Positions 38,199 to 48,104 of a stretch of DNA of 64,000 nt are shown one piece after another. Every line of letters begins with the position of its first letter. The first letter of the stretch is position 1. The notes below the pieces were generated by a model. The model ran no database searches and was not told where the DNA came from. It worked only from the letters and a program-made list of their open reading frames with translations. Source of the DNA: Luteibacter sp. OK325 (GTDB lineage Bacteria; Pseudomonadota; Gammaproteobacteria; Xanthomonadales; Rhodanobacteraceae); assembly GCF_003050935.1 (NCBI RefSeq), contig NZ_QAOX01000001.1, positions 682,001 to 746,000 of the forward strand. Reading direction: 5' to 3'. The translations under genes and the position numbers were made by a program.

Positions 38199-38290
38199 CG
38201 CGGCGACGGCAGCCACAACTCCATTTGTCGCCACGTGCAGCCGAGCATAAGGCTCGCCGAATCCAAGGTTATCTGGTCACAGTGGCCAAA

Positions 38291-39376
38291 CTACGTGAGA
38301 TCGCGCCCGGTCACACGCGGCGCAGTCGATCCCCGCACCACCAGATCAGCCGACAGCACTCTCTTCCGCGGGGGCACCGCGGGATCGTTGAGCAGTTCGA
38401 TCATCATGGTCATCGCTTCGCGCCCCAAGGCATTCTTTGGCTGGGCAACGGTAGTCAACGGCGGTGACGTATAGCGCGCGAAGCGGATATCGTCGAAGCC
38501 GACCACGGAGACATCTTCCGGCACGCGCAGGCCATGCGAGCTCAATGCGCGCATCGCCCCGATCGCCATTTCGTCGTTGGAACAGAACACGGCGCTGAAC
38601 GGCTGTCCTCGCGAGAGGAACAGCTCGATGGCGCGCTCGCCCGCTTCGGTCGAGAAGTCACCGACGGTGGTCAGTGCGGGGTTGGCGGAAATCTTCGCCC
38701 GCTGCAGGGCGAGGTGGTAGCCGCGCTCACGATCCACGCATATCGGGCTCGACGACGGACCAGCGATGAAGGCGATATCGCGGTGCCCCAGCGTAACGAG
38801 ATAGTCGACCGCGAAGCCCGCGGCGGCGACGTTGTCGATATAGACACTAGAGATGTTGCTGTCCTTGACGTACTCGCACGCATTGACCACAGGCAGGCGG
38901 CCGTCGATGGGGATCGCCGGTACACGGTGGGACATGGTGATGATGCCGTCGGCCTGGCGCGCCGCGACCATGTCGGCATACGCCTGCTCGCGCACCAGGC
39001 TGCTCTGTGTCTCACCCAGGAGCACCGAATAACCATTCTCGTACGCGACCTGCTCGATGCCGCGAATCACCTCCGAGAAGAACGGGTTGGCGATGTCGGG
39101 GAGCAAGGCGATGATCAGTCGCGTACGCGCCGTGCGCAGGTTGCGCGCGAGCGCATTGGGCGTATAGCCCAGACGCTTGACCACCTCATGGATGCGCAAG
39201 CGCGTCGCTTCGCTGACCAGCTCGGGCCGCTGCAAGGCGCGAGAAACAGTTGCCACTGAAACCTTTGCGATGGTCGCGATTTCCTTGACCGTCCGGACAC
39301 GCGCAGGCTGCAGCGCAGCATTCGCACCCTCGCCCTTGGCGCCCTGCCGCTTACGCTTGGATCCGTCGGCACTCAC
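38291..39376 (-). CDS. LacI-family transcriptional regulator of the adjacent operon
   Basis: The 361-residue regulator has an ~27-residue polar N-terminal extension (KRKRQGAKGEG), then the LacI helix-turn-helix VKEIATIAKVSVATVSRALQ and hinge LGYTPNALARNLRT. A periplasmic-binding-protein-like sugar-sensing domain follows (LPDIANPFFSEVIRGIE to the C-terminus). The first in-frame start that makes sense is the GTG at 39376. It is divergent from the eight-gene glycoside operon. Two matching palindromes in the gap are its likely operators, so it probably represses the operon until a sugar or keto-sugar ligand appears. Ligand unknown. Confidence 0.88.
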   Translation of the reverse strand: MSADGSKRKRQGAKGEGANAALQPARVRTVKEIATIAKVSVATVSRALQRPELVSEATRLRIHEVVKRLGYTPNALARNLRTARTRLIIALLPDIANPFFSEVIRGIEQVAYENGYSVLLGETQSSLVREQAYADMVAARQADGIITMSHRVPAIPIDGRLPVVNACEYVKDSNISSVYIDNVAAAGFAVDYLVTLGHRDIAFIAGPSSSPICVDRERGYHLALQRAKISANPALTTVGDFSTEAGERAIELFLSRGQPFSAVFCSNDEMAIGAMRALSSHGLRVPEDVSVVGFDDIRFARYTSPPLTTVAQPKNALGREAMTMMIELLNDPAVPPRKRVLSADLVVRGSTAPRVTGRDLT

Positions 39377-39482
39377 CCGTTCCAGTCCCTTTATCGCCGT
39401 TGTGCCTCGGACGATACCAGTTGGCAGCGCCCAAGACGGATATGTCCGAAGCGGTCGTCCCGCCTGGTATTTGTGCAGTGCA

Positions 39483-39498
39483 ATGTAATGGATTACAT
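39483..39498. promoter_or_regulatory. LacI-type operator 1
   Basis: ATGTAAT-GG-ATTACAT, a perfect 16-bp palindrome 107 bp upstream of the LacI gene start. It shares the ATGTAAT half-site with operator 2. Confidence 0.65.
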
Positions 39499-39629
39499 AA
39501 AATCGTTGCATCGGCGTTTGCACATCTGCTAAACACTTTGCCACGTTTAAGGCGCTCAGCGGGAACGCGCCTGATGTGTTGAACCAAAACTCCATACATG
39601 TAAAGCGACCAACGTCAGTGTTTATACCG

Positions 39630-39645
39630 ATGTAATCGAATACAT
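39630..39645. promoter_or_regulatory. LacI-type operator 2
   Basis: ATGTAATC-GAATACAT at 39630-39645, palindromic at 7 of 8 pairs. It lies 73 bp upstream of the Gfo/Idh gene and would overlap or follow the operon promoter. The central CG fits LacI-family operators. Confidence 0.65.
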
Positions 39646-39674
39646 TCGGTTGCTATCGACGCATCGGAGGGGAA

Positions 39675-39722
39675 ATGGCAGGCCAGTCCATATCGACCAG
39701 CGCCAGGGCGCAAACCCGATGA
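39675..39722 (+). CDS. 15-codon leader peptide upstream of the glycoside operon
   Basis: The ATG at 39675 follows the strongest Shine-Dalgarno in this gap (GGAGGGGAA, directly adjacent) and encodes MAGQSISTSARAQTR. Its TGA overlaps the ATG of the first operon gene (ATGA at 39719-39722). The layout suggests that ribosomes load at the leader and re-initiate on the oxidoreductase gene. I see no run of regulatory codons or attenuator hairpin, so this is a coupling device at most. Confidence 0.4.
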   Translation: MAGQSISTSARAQTR

Positions 39723-40915
39723 AGAAGCTCGGCATGGGGCTCGTCGGCCCCGGCTTTATCGCCGCGCATCACCTCGATGCCGTACGTCGTCTGGGAAGCG
39801 TCGATATCGTCGGCATCGCCGGCTCCAGCCCCGAATCCGCAAAGAAGCGGGCGCGCGAACTCAACGCCGGTCGAGCCTACGCGAGCTACCAGGAACTGCT
39901 GGCCGACCCCACCGTGCAGGTGGTTCACAACACCACGCCCAACCATTTGCACAGGGAGGTCTCATTGGCGGCGCTTCGCGCCGGCAAGCATGTGATCTCC
40001 GACAAACCGCTGGCCAGCAGCACGCAGGAAGCGCGTGAGCTGTACGAAGCCGCGCGAGAATCCCATGTCGCGCACGTCGTCACCTTCAACTATCGCGGCT
40101 ACCCGCTTGTGCAGCAGGCACGCGCGATGATCGCGAAGGGCAAGGTCGGCCCGGCGGTATTCGTCCATGGTTGTTATCTGCAGGATTGGCTGACCGACGA
40201 GCGCGCTTATTCGTGGCGCCTCGATCCCAAACGGGGTGGTGCCAGCTCCGCGCTTGGTGACATCGGCTCGCACTGGTGCGACCTGGCCGAACACGTGACC
40301 GGCGCGCGTATAACCGCGGTACTGGCCGACCTGCACACGGCCGTGCCGGTCCGCGAGGTGCCGGCGGCTTCGCCGAAGGCTTTCGCGGGCGCAGCCAAAT
40401 CGACATCACGGCGCAAGATCAAGATCACCAGCGAGGACCTGGCCAGTGTGCTGCTGCGCTTCGACAACGGTGCGCGCGGCTGCGTCACCGTCGGTCAGGT
40501 GCTTCCCGGTCACAAGAACGATCTGCGCCTGGAGGTAAGCGGGCGCCTGGCTTCACTGGCGTGGCGACAGGAGCAGCCCAACGAACTCTGGATCGGCCAC
40601 CACGCGCAGGCCAATGCGCTACTGACGCGAGATCCCGCGCTGCTTGATCCCTCTGCGCGCGGTTACGCGCACCTGCCCGCAGGCCACCCGGAAGCCTGGG
40701 CAGACGCATTCGGCAACCTGATCGCTGACGCCTATAAATGGATTCGCCGCGGTGGCACGCCCGAAACCAAACCAGCCGCGCTACCTACTTTCGCCGACGG
40801 CTATCGCAACAGCCTGCTGGTCGACGCGATGCTCAAGAGCCATGCCGCCGGCGGCGTATGGCAGCACGTCGAAGACCCTCTCGGACCACTACGCACAAAG
40901 GGGAAACGGGGATGA
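39719..40915 (+). CDS. Gfo/Idh/MocA-family oxidoreductase
   Basis: The 398-residue NAD(P)-dependent sugar oxidoreductase has its Rossmann fold at the start (GMGLVGPGFIAAHHLDAV) and the family motif SDKPLASS near 98-105 with the catalytic Lys of DKP. GGASSALGDIGSHWCDL near 178-194 contains the second active-site region. No Tat or Sec signal is present, so it acts in the cytosol. It probably reduces or epimerises a keto-sugar produced by the other enzymes. The ATG at 39719 overlaps the leader-peptide stop. The permease gene overlaps its own stop (ATGA). Confidence 0.88.
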   Translation: MKKLGMGLVGPGFIAAHHLDAVRRLGSVDIVGIAGSSPESAKKRARELNAGRAYASYQELLADPTVQVVHNTTPNHLHREVSLAALRAGKHVISDKPLASSTQEARELYEAARESHVAHVVTFNYRGYPLVQQARAMIAKGKVGPAVFVHGCYLQDWLTDERAYSWRLDPKRGGASSALGDIGSHWCDLAEHVTGARITAVLADLHTAVPVREVPAASPKAFAGAAKSTSRRKIKITSEDLASVLLRFDNGARGCVTVGQVLPGHKNDLRLEVSGRLASLAWRQEQPNELWIGHHAQANALLTRDPALLDPSARGYAHLPAGHPEAWADAFGNLIADAYKWIRRGGTPETKPAALPTFADGYRNSLLVDAMLKSHAAGGVWQHVEDPLGPLRTKGKRG

Positions 40916-42129
40916 AATGGCGCCTTAGATTGATGATGTTGTTCGAATTCGCGATTTGGGGTGCCTGGTACGTCACCGTCGGCACCTGGCTTGGACAAAC
41001 GTTACATTTCACCGGCACGGAAATCGGCGCCGTCGCGGGCACCACCGCCATCGGCGCGATGATCTCGCCGCTCTTCGTCGGTCTGCTCGCCGACCGACTA
41101 TTCGATACGCGCCGCGTGCTCGCCCTCTTGCACATCGTCGGCGCCGTCCTGCTGGTGGTCGCCGCCCAACAGAGTTCGTTCGCCGTGTTGTACGCCACCC
41201 TCCTGGCTTACAGCCTCTGCTACATGCCGACGCTGGCGCTGACCACTTCGCTGGCCATGCGGCATATCGACGATCCGCAGGAAGAGTTCGGCGCGATCCG
41301 CGTGTTCGGTACGCTCGGCTGGATCGTGATGGGCCTGATCGTCGGCGCCTGGGGCGTGGAGGCGACGGCGTCGCCCCTGCTCCTGGCCGCCGGCCTTTCG
41401 GTCGTGATGGCGGGCTATTGCTTCACGCTGCCGCCGACGCCGCCGCTCGCGCGCCACAAGCAGTTCGAGATACGTCATGTCCTCCCGCTCGAGTCCCTGC
41501 ATCTGCTTCGCAATCGGTCGATGGCGGTCTTCGCCCTCGCGTCGTTCCTGATCTGTATTCCGCTGCAGTTCTATTACGCGTTCACCAACCTGTTCCTCAA
41601 CGAGATCGGCGTGGTCAACGCCGCTGGCAAGATGACCGGCGGACAGATGTCGGAAATTCTGTGCATGTTGCTCATCCCGTGGTTCTTCCGGCACCTTGGC
41701 GTGAAGTACATGCTCGCCGTGGGCATGCTGGCCTGGGTGTTGCGTTATGCCATGTTCGCCTTTGGCGGCACGGGCGAGCTGATGTGGATGCTCTGGCTCG
41801 GCATCATCCTGCACGGCATCTGCTTCGACTTCTTCTTCGTCGTCGGCCAGATCTATATCGATCGCGAGGCGCCGGCCGCCTTGCGCGCGGCAACGCAGGG
41901 ACTGATCACCTTCCTGACCTACGGCCTCGGCATGTTCGTCGGCTCCTGGATGTCCGGTCTGGTCGTCGATACCTACGCACGAACCGATGCCCAGGGCGCC
42001 GTGACGCACGACTGGTACGCGATCTGGATGATTGCCGGTGCTTGCGCCGCGGTCGTTCTGGTCCTCTTCGTACTGCTATTCAAGGACCGCAAGGCGACGG
42101 CAAGCATCCCTGTCGCCGACGCCAACTGA
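40912..42129 (+). CDS. MFS permease, nucleoside:H+ symporter family
   Basis: The 405-residue permease has 12 predicted membrane segments and matches the NupG/XapB-type nucleoside:proton symporter branch of MFS (start MKWRLRLMMLFEFAIWGAWY; FGAIRVFGTLGWIVMGLIVG mid-N-domain). Members placed in sugar operons of Xanthomonadaceae and Bacteroidetes probably carry glycosides or keto-sugars rather than nucleosides; that is inference from context. ATGA overlap with the Gfo/Idh gene couples their translation. Confidence 0.85.
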   Translation: MKWRLRLMMLFEFAIWGAWYVTVGTWLGQTLHFTGTEIGAVAGTTAIGAMISPLFVGLLADRLFDTRRVLALLHIVGAVLLVVAAQQSSFAVLYATLLAYSLCYMPTLALTTSLAMRHIDDPQEEFGAIRVFGTLGWIVMGLIVGAWGVEATASPLLLAAGLSVVMAGYCFTLPPTPPLARHKQFEIRHVLPLESLHLLRNRSMAVFALASFLICIPLQFYYAFTNLFLNEIGVVNAAGKMTGGQMSEILCMLLIPWFFRHLGVKYMLAVGMLAWVLRYAMFAFGGTGELMWMLWLGIILHGICFDFFFVVGQIYIDREAPAALRAATQGLITFLTYGLGMFVGSWMSGLVVDTYARTDAQGAVTHDWYAIWMIAGACAAVVLVLFVLLFKDRKATASIPVADAN

Positions 42130-42147
42130 TTCCCCGGAGAACCATTC

Positions 42148-43035
42148 ATGATGACTCGCAGGCAGTTCCTGGCTCGTTCCGCGCTTGGTGGCACGGCGGC
42201 GTGGCTCGCCCTTGGCGCGCCAGGTCAAGTCCTCGCCGCCGCGGCGCGGGGCAAGGCGCTCGGCATTCAGCTCTACATGGTGCTGAAGGCATACCAGGAT
42301 GACCCCACCGGCACGCTCAAGACGCTCAAGGCGATCGGCTACACGGAAATCGAAGCCATCATCACCAGCACGGCCAAGACGCTGCGTGATCAGTTGAACG
42401 AGGCAGGCCTGCGTTGTCCGAGCATGCATTTCGACAGCCTCGGCTTCGAGCCCGGCATCGAAGCCGCACATGCGCTTGGCGCGAAGTACATCGTCAGCAG
42501 CATGCTCCCGTCGATCATGCAGAAGGAGCAGGCAGCAAAGGGAGGGAGCGCGCCGGAACCGGCCTACTCGCTGGACGATGCCAAGCGCACCGCCGAGTAT
42601 GCGAATCGCCTCGGCGAAAAGGCCACGCAAGCGGGACTGCAGTACGCGTACCACAACCACCATCTCGAATTCACCGACGTCGGTGGTGGGCAGACGTTCT
42701 ACGACGTGCTTCTTAAGGAAACCGATCACAAGCTCGTGCAGTTCGAGCTCGACTGCGGTTGGGTCCATGCGGGTGGCAAGAGTCCCGTGGATTACTTCAA
42801 GGCGAACCCCGGCCGCATCCCGCTGATGCATGCCAAGGATTTCCTGCCGGGCGGAGCGAAGGACTATCCGGGCGCGGAACTCGGGCGCGGCACGCTCGAC
42901 TACAAGCCGATCATGGCGGCGGCGGACACCTCCGGGCTGAAGCATTGCTTCGTCGAGCAGGAGGGCCCGTTCGCCCGCATGAGCCAGCTCGACGCTGCCC
43001 GCGTCGACTACGACTACCTGCGCCCGCTGCGCTGA
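42148..43035 (+). CDS. Tat-exported sugar isomerase/epimerase-like TIM barrel (1)
   Basis: The 295-residue xylose-isomerase-like (AP endonuclease 2 family) TIM barrel has a twin-arginine signal (MMTRRQFLARSALGG), so it works in the periplasm. Metal and active-site positions are visible as YAYHNHHLEF near 167-176, QFELDCGWVHAG near 198-209 and MHAKDF near 228. Related barrels act on 3-keto-glycosides or keto-sugars next to DUF1080 and GMC enzymes. It starts 18 bp after the permease stop. Confidence 0.85.
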   Translation: MMTRRQFLARSALGGTAAWLALGAPGQVLAAAARGKALGIQLYMVLKAYQDDPTGTLKTLKAIGYTEIEAIITSTAKTLRDQLNEAGLRCPSMHFDSLGFEPGIEAAHALGAKYIVSSMLPSIMQKEQAAKGGSAPEPAYSLDDAKRTAEYANRLGEKATQAGLQYAYHNHHLEFTDVGGGQTFYDVLLKETDHKLVQFELDCGWVHAGGKSPVDYFKANPGRIPLMHAKDFLPGGAKDYPGAELGRGTLDYKPIMAAADTSGLKHCFVEQEGPFARMSQLDAARVDYDYLRPLR

Positions 43036-43051
43036 CTCCCAAGGGATACGC

Positions 43052-44743
43052 ATGGAAAAGAACACATTCGACGCCATCGTCGTTGGTACTGGCGTCAGCG
43101 GCGGTTGGGCCGCGAAGGAACTGACCGAGAAGGGACTCAAGACCCTCGTTCTCGACCGCGGTCCCATGGTCAAGCATGGCGATTACCCAACCGCCATGAA
43201 AGCACCCTGGGAACTGCCGTACGCCGACGAACCGACGCAGGAAGACATCGCGCGCCATCAGAAACACACGCGTCCTTCGTTCTACGGCATCACACAGTCC
43301 ACCAAGCACTGGTTCGTCGACGATGTCGACAACCCGTATGAAGAGACCAAGCCGTTCGACTGGTTCCGTGGTTACCATGTGGGCGGACGCTCGCTGATGT
43401 GGGGTCGACAGAGCTATCGCTTCAGTGCCATGGACTTCGAGGCTAACGGTAAGGAAGGCGTCGGTGTGGATTGGCCTATCCGCTACGACGACCTCGCTCC
43501 CTGGTACGACTACGTCGAACACTTCATCGGCGTCAGCGGGTCCACCGAGCATCTGGCGCAATTGCCGGACGGCGAGTTCCTCAAGCCGATGCAACTCAAC
43601 TGCGTCGAGAAAGATTTCCAGGGCAAGCTGGACGACAAATTCAAGCGCAAGCTCATCATCGGCCGCACCGCCAACCTCTCCGAGCCGCTCAAGCACGACA
43701 AGAGTCCGCAGCGTGCGCAGTGCCAGTATCGCAACCTGTGCATGCGTGGCTGCCCTTTCGGCGCCTACTTCAGCAGTAACTCCTCAACCCTTCCCGCCGC
43801 CGAAAAAACCGGCAACATGACGATCGTCACCAACGCCATCGTCTACGAGGTGATCTACGACGACACCAAAGGCAAGGCGACGGGTGTGCGTGTACTGGAT
43901 GCGGAGACCGGTCATCAGACGGAGTACTTCGCGCGCGTGATCTTCCTCAACGCGTCCACCTTTGGCACCACGCATATCCTGCTCAACTCCGTGTCCAGCC
44001 GATTCCCCAACGGCTTTGGCAACGACAGCGGCGAAGTCGGCCACAACATCATGGACCACATCTTTGGCAACGGTGCGCGGGCACGGGTCGAAGGCCATGA
44101 AGACCGCTACTACTCCGGGCGCCGGCCCAACGGCTTCTACATTCCACGCTACCGCAACGTCGGCACGGACAAGCGCAGCTATCTGCGTGGCTTCGGCTAC
44201 CAGGGCGGCGCGAGTCGCAGCGACTGGACACGGCTCGTCAACGCGCCGGTACTAGGCGACGAGCTCAAGCACGCCGCCGAGAAACCGGGCCCCTGGTGGG
44301 TCTCGATGATGGGCTTCGGTGAAATGCTGCCCAATCATCAGAACATGGTGACCCTCGACCGCAATCATAAGGACAAGTACGGCATGCCCGTGCTCAACTT
44401 CGATGCCGCGCACAGGGAGAACGAGAGGCTGATGAGCAAGGAGATCATCACCGATGCGATGGAAATGCTGAGCTCCGCTGGTTACCGCGACGTGAGCTCC
44501 TTCACGATGCAGGCCAACGTCGGCGCCGGCATCCATGAAATGGGTACCGCGCGTATGGGCCGCGACCCGAAGACGTCGGTACTCAACGAATGGAACCAAA
44601 TGCATGCATGCAAGAACGTCTTCATCACCGACGGCTCGGCCATGGCGTCGTCCGCCTGCCAGAATCCGTCACTGACTTACATGGCGCTGACCGCACGCGC
44701 GGCCAGCCACGCCGTGGAAGAACTCAAGCGCGGCAACATCTGA
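43052..44743 (+). CDS. GMC oxidoreductase, glucoside 3-dehydrogenase-like large subunit
   Basis: The 563-residue flavoprotein has the FAD-binding GTGVSGGWAAKEL near 12-24, a cysteine cluster C224-x5-C230-x3-C234 (CQYRNLCMRGC) and the catalytic GAGIHEMGTARMG near 490-502. The C-terminal CQNPSLTYMALTARA holds the second active-site residue. The C-x5-C-x3-C spacing matches that reported for the iron-sulphur cluster of bacterial glucoside 3-dehydrogenases. With the small Tat subunit encoded next it should oxidise C3 of a glycoside to a ketone in the periplasm. It has no signal of its own, so it is probably carried across by that subunit. No cytochrome c subunit is encoded nearby. Confidence 0.9.
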   Translation: MEKNTFDAIVVGTGVSGGWAAKELTEKGLKTLVLDRGPMVKHGDYPTAMKAPWELPYADEPTQEDIARHQKHTRPSFYGITQSTKHWFVDDVDNPYEETKPFDWFRGYHVGGRSLMWGRQSYRFSAMDFEANGKEGVGVDWPIRYDDLAPWYDYVEHFIGVSGSTEHLAQLPDGEFLKPMQLNCVEKDFQGKLDDKFKRKLIIGRTANLSEPLKHDKSPQRAQCQYRNLCMRGCPFGAYFSSNSSTLPAAEKTGNMTIVTNAIVYEVIYDDTKGKATGVRVLDAETGHQTEYFARVIFLNASTFGTTHILLNSVSSRFPNGFGNDSGEVGHNIMDHIFGNGARARVEGHEDRYYSGRRPNGFYIPRYRNVGTDKRSYLRGFGYQGGASRSDWTRLVNAPVLGDELKHAAEKPGPWWVSMMGFGEMLPNHQNMVTLDRNHKDKYGMPVLNFDAAHRENERLMSKEIITDAMEMLSSAGYRDVSSFTMQANVGAGIHEMGTARMGRDPKTSVLNEWNQMHACKNVFITDGSAMASSACQNPSLTYMALTARAASHAVEELKRGNI

Positions 44744-44753
44744 GGATATGCCC

Positions 44754-45344
44754 ATGAACCGTCGCGAATGGTTGAAAAGCATGTCCGCGCTTGCCGTCAG
44801 CGCTATCGCCGCGCCGTCCCTGTTGGCTGTCTTTGATGCCCATGCCGCTTCACAGAACCCGGGAACGGCGCCCCTCTTCTTCAGTCCGGCGCAAAGCGGC
44901 CTGATCGCTGCGGTGGTCGACATTGTCATCCCGCGCACCGATACCCCGGGAGCCCTCGATGCGGGCGTGCCAGCCTTTATCGATCAGATGTTCAAGGCCG
45001 TCTATAGCAAGGCCGATCAACAGCGGTACCTCACCGCGCTTGCCGCGTTCGACAAGGCCGGTGGCAAACCTTTTCTCCAGCTCGACGACGCGCAGCGCAA
45101 GTCCCTGGTGACCAGGCTACACAGCAAGGCGATAGAGACCCCGCAGGGTCACACGCTGACACCCGAAGCCAACTTCGTGCTGATGACCAAGAAGCTGACC
45201 ATGCTGGGCTTCTTCATGTCCCAGCCCGGTTGCACGCAGGTGCTCCAGTATGTCGCCGTCCCCGGTGGCTTCGAGGCCGACATACCGCTGTCCCAGGCAG
45301 GCAATGGCAAAGCCTGGGCTGTGGAAACGGAACTGAAGATCTGA
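44754..45344 (+). CDS. Gluconate 2-dehydrogenase subunit 3-like Tat subunit
   Basis: The 196-residue small subunit of GMC-type dehydrogenases has a twin-arginine signal (MNRREWLKSMSALAVSAIAA) and probably carries the signal-less large subunit through Tat. The core has DIVIPRTDTPGALDAGVPAF near 57-76, a family hallmark. I start at the second ATG (44754), which has GAGGAT at proper spacing; the ATG two codons upstream is too close to it. It begins 10 bp after the GMC gene. Confidence 0.88.
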   Translation: MNRREWLKSMSALAVSAIAAPSLLAVFDAHAASQNPGTAPLFFSPAQSGLIAAVVDIVIPRTDTPGALDAGVPAFIDQMFKAVYSKADQQRYLTALAAFDKAGGKPFLQLDDAQRKSLVTRLHSKAIETPQGHTLTPEANFVLMTKKLTMLGFFMSQPGCTQVLQYVAVPGGFEADIPLSQAGNGKAWAVETELKI

Positions 45345-45373
45345 CCCATGAATCCAATGCGGAGAGCATGCGC

Positions 45374-46429
45374 ATGAAAACGCTCAAGGGGCCAGGCATC
45401 TTTCTCGCCCAGTACGCGGGCGATACGGCGCCATTCAACACGCTCCCCGATATCGCCCGGTGGGCGGCATCACTCGGCTTTGTCGGCGTGCAGATTCCCA
45501 CCAACGATCATCGCCTGTTCGATCTGGAACTGGCCGCGACAAGCAAGGCTTATTGCGAGGACATCGCGGGCATGCTGGCCGGGCACGGGCTCGCGGTGAC
45601 CGAGCTGTCTACGCATCTGCAGGGGCAGCTCGTCGCCTCGCACCCCGCCTACGACCGTTTGTTCGATGGTTTCGCGCCAGCGGCACTGCGTGGTAACACG
45701 CCGCAACGCCAGGCCTGGGCCGTGCAGCAGCTCAAGCTTGCGGCAAAAGCGAGCAGGCATTTCGGCCTGACCGCACATGCAACGTTCTCTGGTGCGCTTG
45801 CCTGGCATCTGTTCTACCCGTGGCCACAACGCCCTGCCGGGCTGATCGAAGAAGCCTTCGCAGAGCTCGGGAAACGTTGGCGGCCCATCCTCGATGCGTT
45901 CGATGAGGTCGGCGTCGATGTCTGTTATGAACTTCACCCCGGTGAAGACCTCCATGACGGCGGTACCTTCGAGCGCTTTCTCGAGGCCGTAGGGAACCAC
46001 CCGCGCGCCAACATCCTCTTCGACCCCAGCCACATGGTCCTGCAGCAGATGGACTATCTGCAGTTCATCGACATCTATCATGAGCGCATCCGTGCGTTCC
46101 ATGTAAAGGATGCCGAGTTCCGTCCCAGTGGGCGCGCCGGCGTCTACGGCGGCTACCAGAACTGGATTGACCGGCCCGGACGCTTCCGCTCGCTGGGCGA
46201 CGGGCAGATCGATTTTGGCGCGATCTTCAGCAAGCTTGCGCAGTACGACTATCCGGGCTGGGCCGTGCTCGAATGGGAGTGCTGCATCAAGGATGCCCTG
46301 CAAGGCGCAAAGGAAGGCGCGGTCTTTATCCGTGACCACATCATCAAGGTGACCGAGCGCGCGTTCGACGACTTCGCCGCGACCGGCGGCGACCGCGCAT
46401 TTAATCGCGACATACTGGGGCTCGACTAA
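45374..46429 (+). CDS. Sugar isomerase/epimerase-like TIM barrel (2), cytosolic
   Basis: The 351-residue xylose-isomerase-like barrel has no signal peptide. Active-site segments are CYELHPGEDLHDGG near 197-210, NILFDPSHM near 227-235, IRAFHVKDAEFRP near 248-260 and AVLEWECC near 305. It starts at the ATG at 45374, spaced correctly from GGAGAG. It probably rearranges or cleaves a 3-keto-sugar in the cytosol. Barrels of this type also occur as the large subunit of C-glycoside deglycosidases, which gives an alternative role. No small deglycosidase subunit is visible in the operon. Confidence 0.85.
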   Translation: MKTLKGPGIFLAQYAGDTAPFNTLPDIARWAASLGFVGVQIPTNDHRLFDLELAATSKAYCEDIAGMLAGHGLAVTELSTHLQGQLVASHPAYDRLFDGFAPAALRGNTPQRQAWAVQQLKLAAKASRHFGLTAHATFSGALAWHLFYPWPQRPAGLIEEAFAELGKRWRPILDAFDEVGVDVCYELHPGEDLHDGGTFERFLEAVGNHPRANILFDPSHMVLQQMDYLQFIDIYHERIRAFHVKDAEFRPSGRAGVYGGYQNWIDRPGRFRSLGDGQIDFGAIFSKLAQYDYPGWAVLEWECCIKDALQGAKEGAVFIRDHIIKVTERAFDDFAATGGDRAFNRDILGLD

Positions 46430-46431
46430 CC

Positions 46432-47330
<899 letters not shown>

Positions 47331-47334
<4 letters not shown>

Positions 47335-48095
47335 ATTTTCATCGAGCCCTTTTCATTCTTGCCGCCATCGGACCATCGTCCGCATGGGCACAGACCGATC
47401 CCAAGGCGACCGAACAGTGGGAGCCGGTGCCCAGGATCGTGGCGTCGGGTAATCAGGACGGCGCACCTCCCTCCGACGCCATCGTGCTGTTCGATGGCCG
47501 CGACCTCGCGCAATGGGAATCATCCAAAGACCATTCCCCGGCACACTGGAAGGTGCACGACGGTGTGCTGACAGTCGACAAGGCCGCAGGCAACATCCAG
47601 ACCAAACAGCGGTTCAAGAACTACCAGATGCATCTGGAATGGCAGATACCCAAGGACGTCGCTGGCGAAGGCCAGCTGCGCGGCAACAGCGGTGTGTTCC
47701 TCGCCTCGACCGGGCCGGTGGACGAAGGCTACGAACTCCAGATCCTGGATTCGTGGAAGAACAAGACCTATGTCAACGGACAGGCGGCCAGCATCTATAA
47801 ACAGACGCCTCCCCTGGTCAATGCCATGCGCCCGCCGGGAGAATGGCAAACCTATGACGTGATCTGGACAGCGCCGAGCTTTGCCGCCGACGGTACGCTG
47901 AAGTCACCGGCCTATGTGACGGTGATCCACAATGGCGTAGTGGTACAGAACCACATCCAGCTTGCCGGCGAGACCTTCTACATCGGCAAGCCGAAGTACA
48001 CGCCGTACGCCGATGCGGCGATCAAGCTTCAGGCGCATGGCGATCCCTCGTCGCCTATCAGTTATCGCAATATCTGGGTGAGGCCGCTGGATTGA
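47331..48095 (+). CDS. DUF1080 3-keto-disaccharide hydrolase-like protein
   Basis: The 254-residue exported protein has a Sec signal (MNFHRALFILAAIGPSSAWA). It belongs to the DUF1080 concanavalin-like jelly roll: AIVLFDGRDLAQWES near 42-56, FKNYQMHLEWQIP near 88-100, GNSGVFLAS near 113-121, and the C-terminal ISYRNIWVRPLD. DUF1080 enzymes cleave 3-keto-glycosides, so it completes the 3-oxidation route begun by the GMC enzyme. I prefer the ATG at 47331 (ATGA overlap with the previous stop) to the one three codons upstream. It is the last gene of the operon. Confidence 0.87.
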
Positions 48096-48104
48096 ACGGC
48101 GACG

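Noticed and set aside
36276-38234. A 652-codon minus-strand frame opposite the phosphoesterase and DUF3617-like genes
   Set aside because: Spans two well-supported plus-strand genes and a clear terminator.
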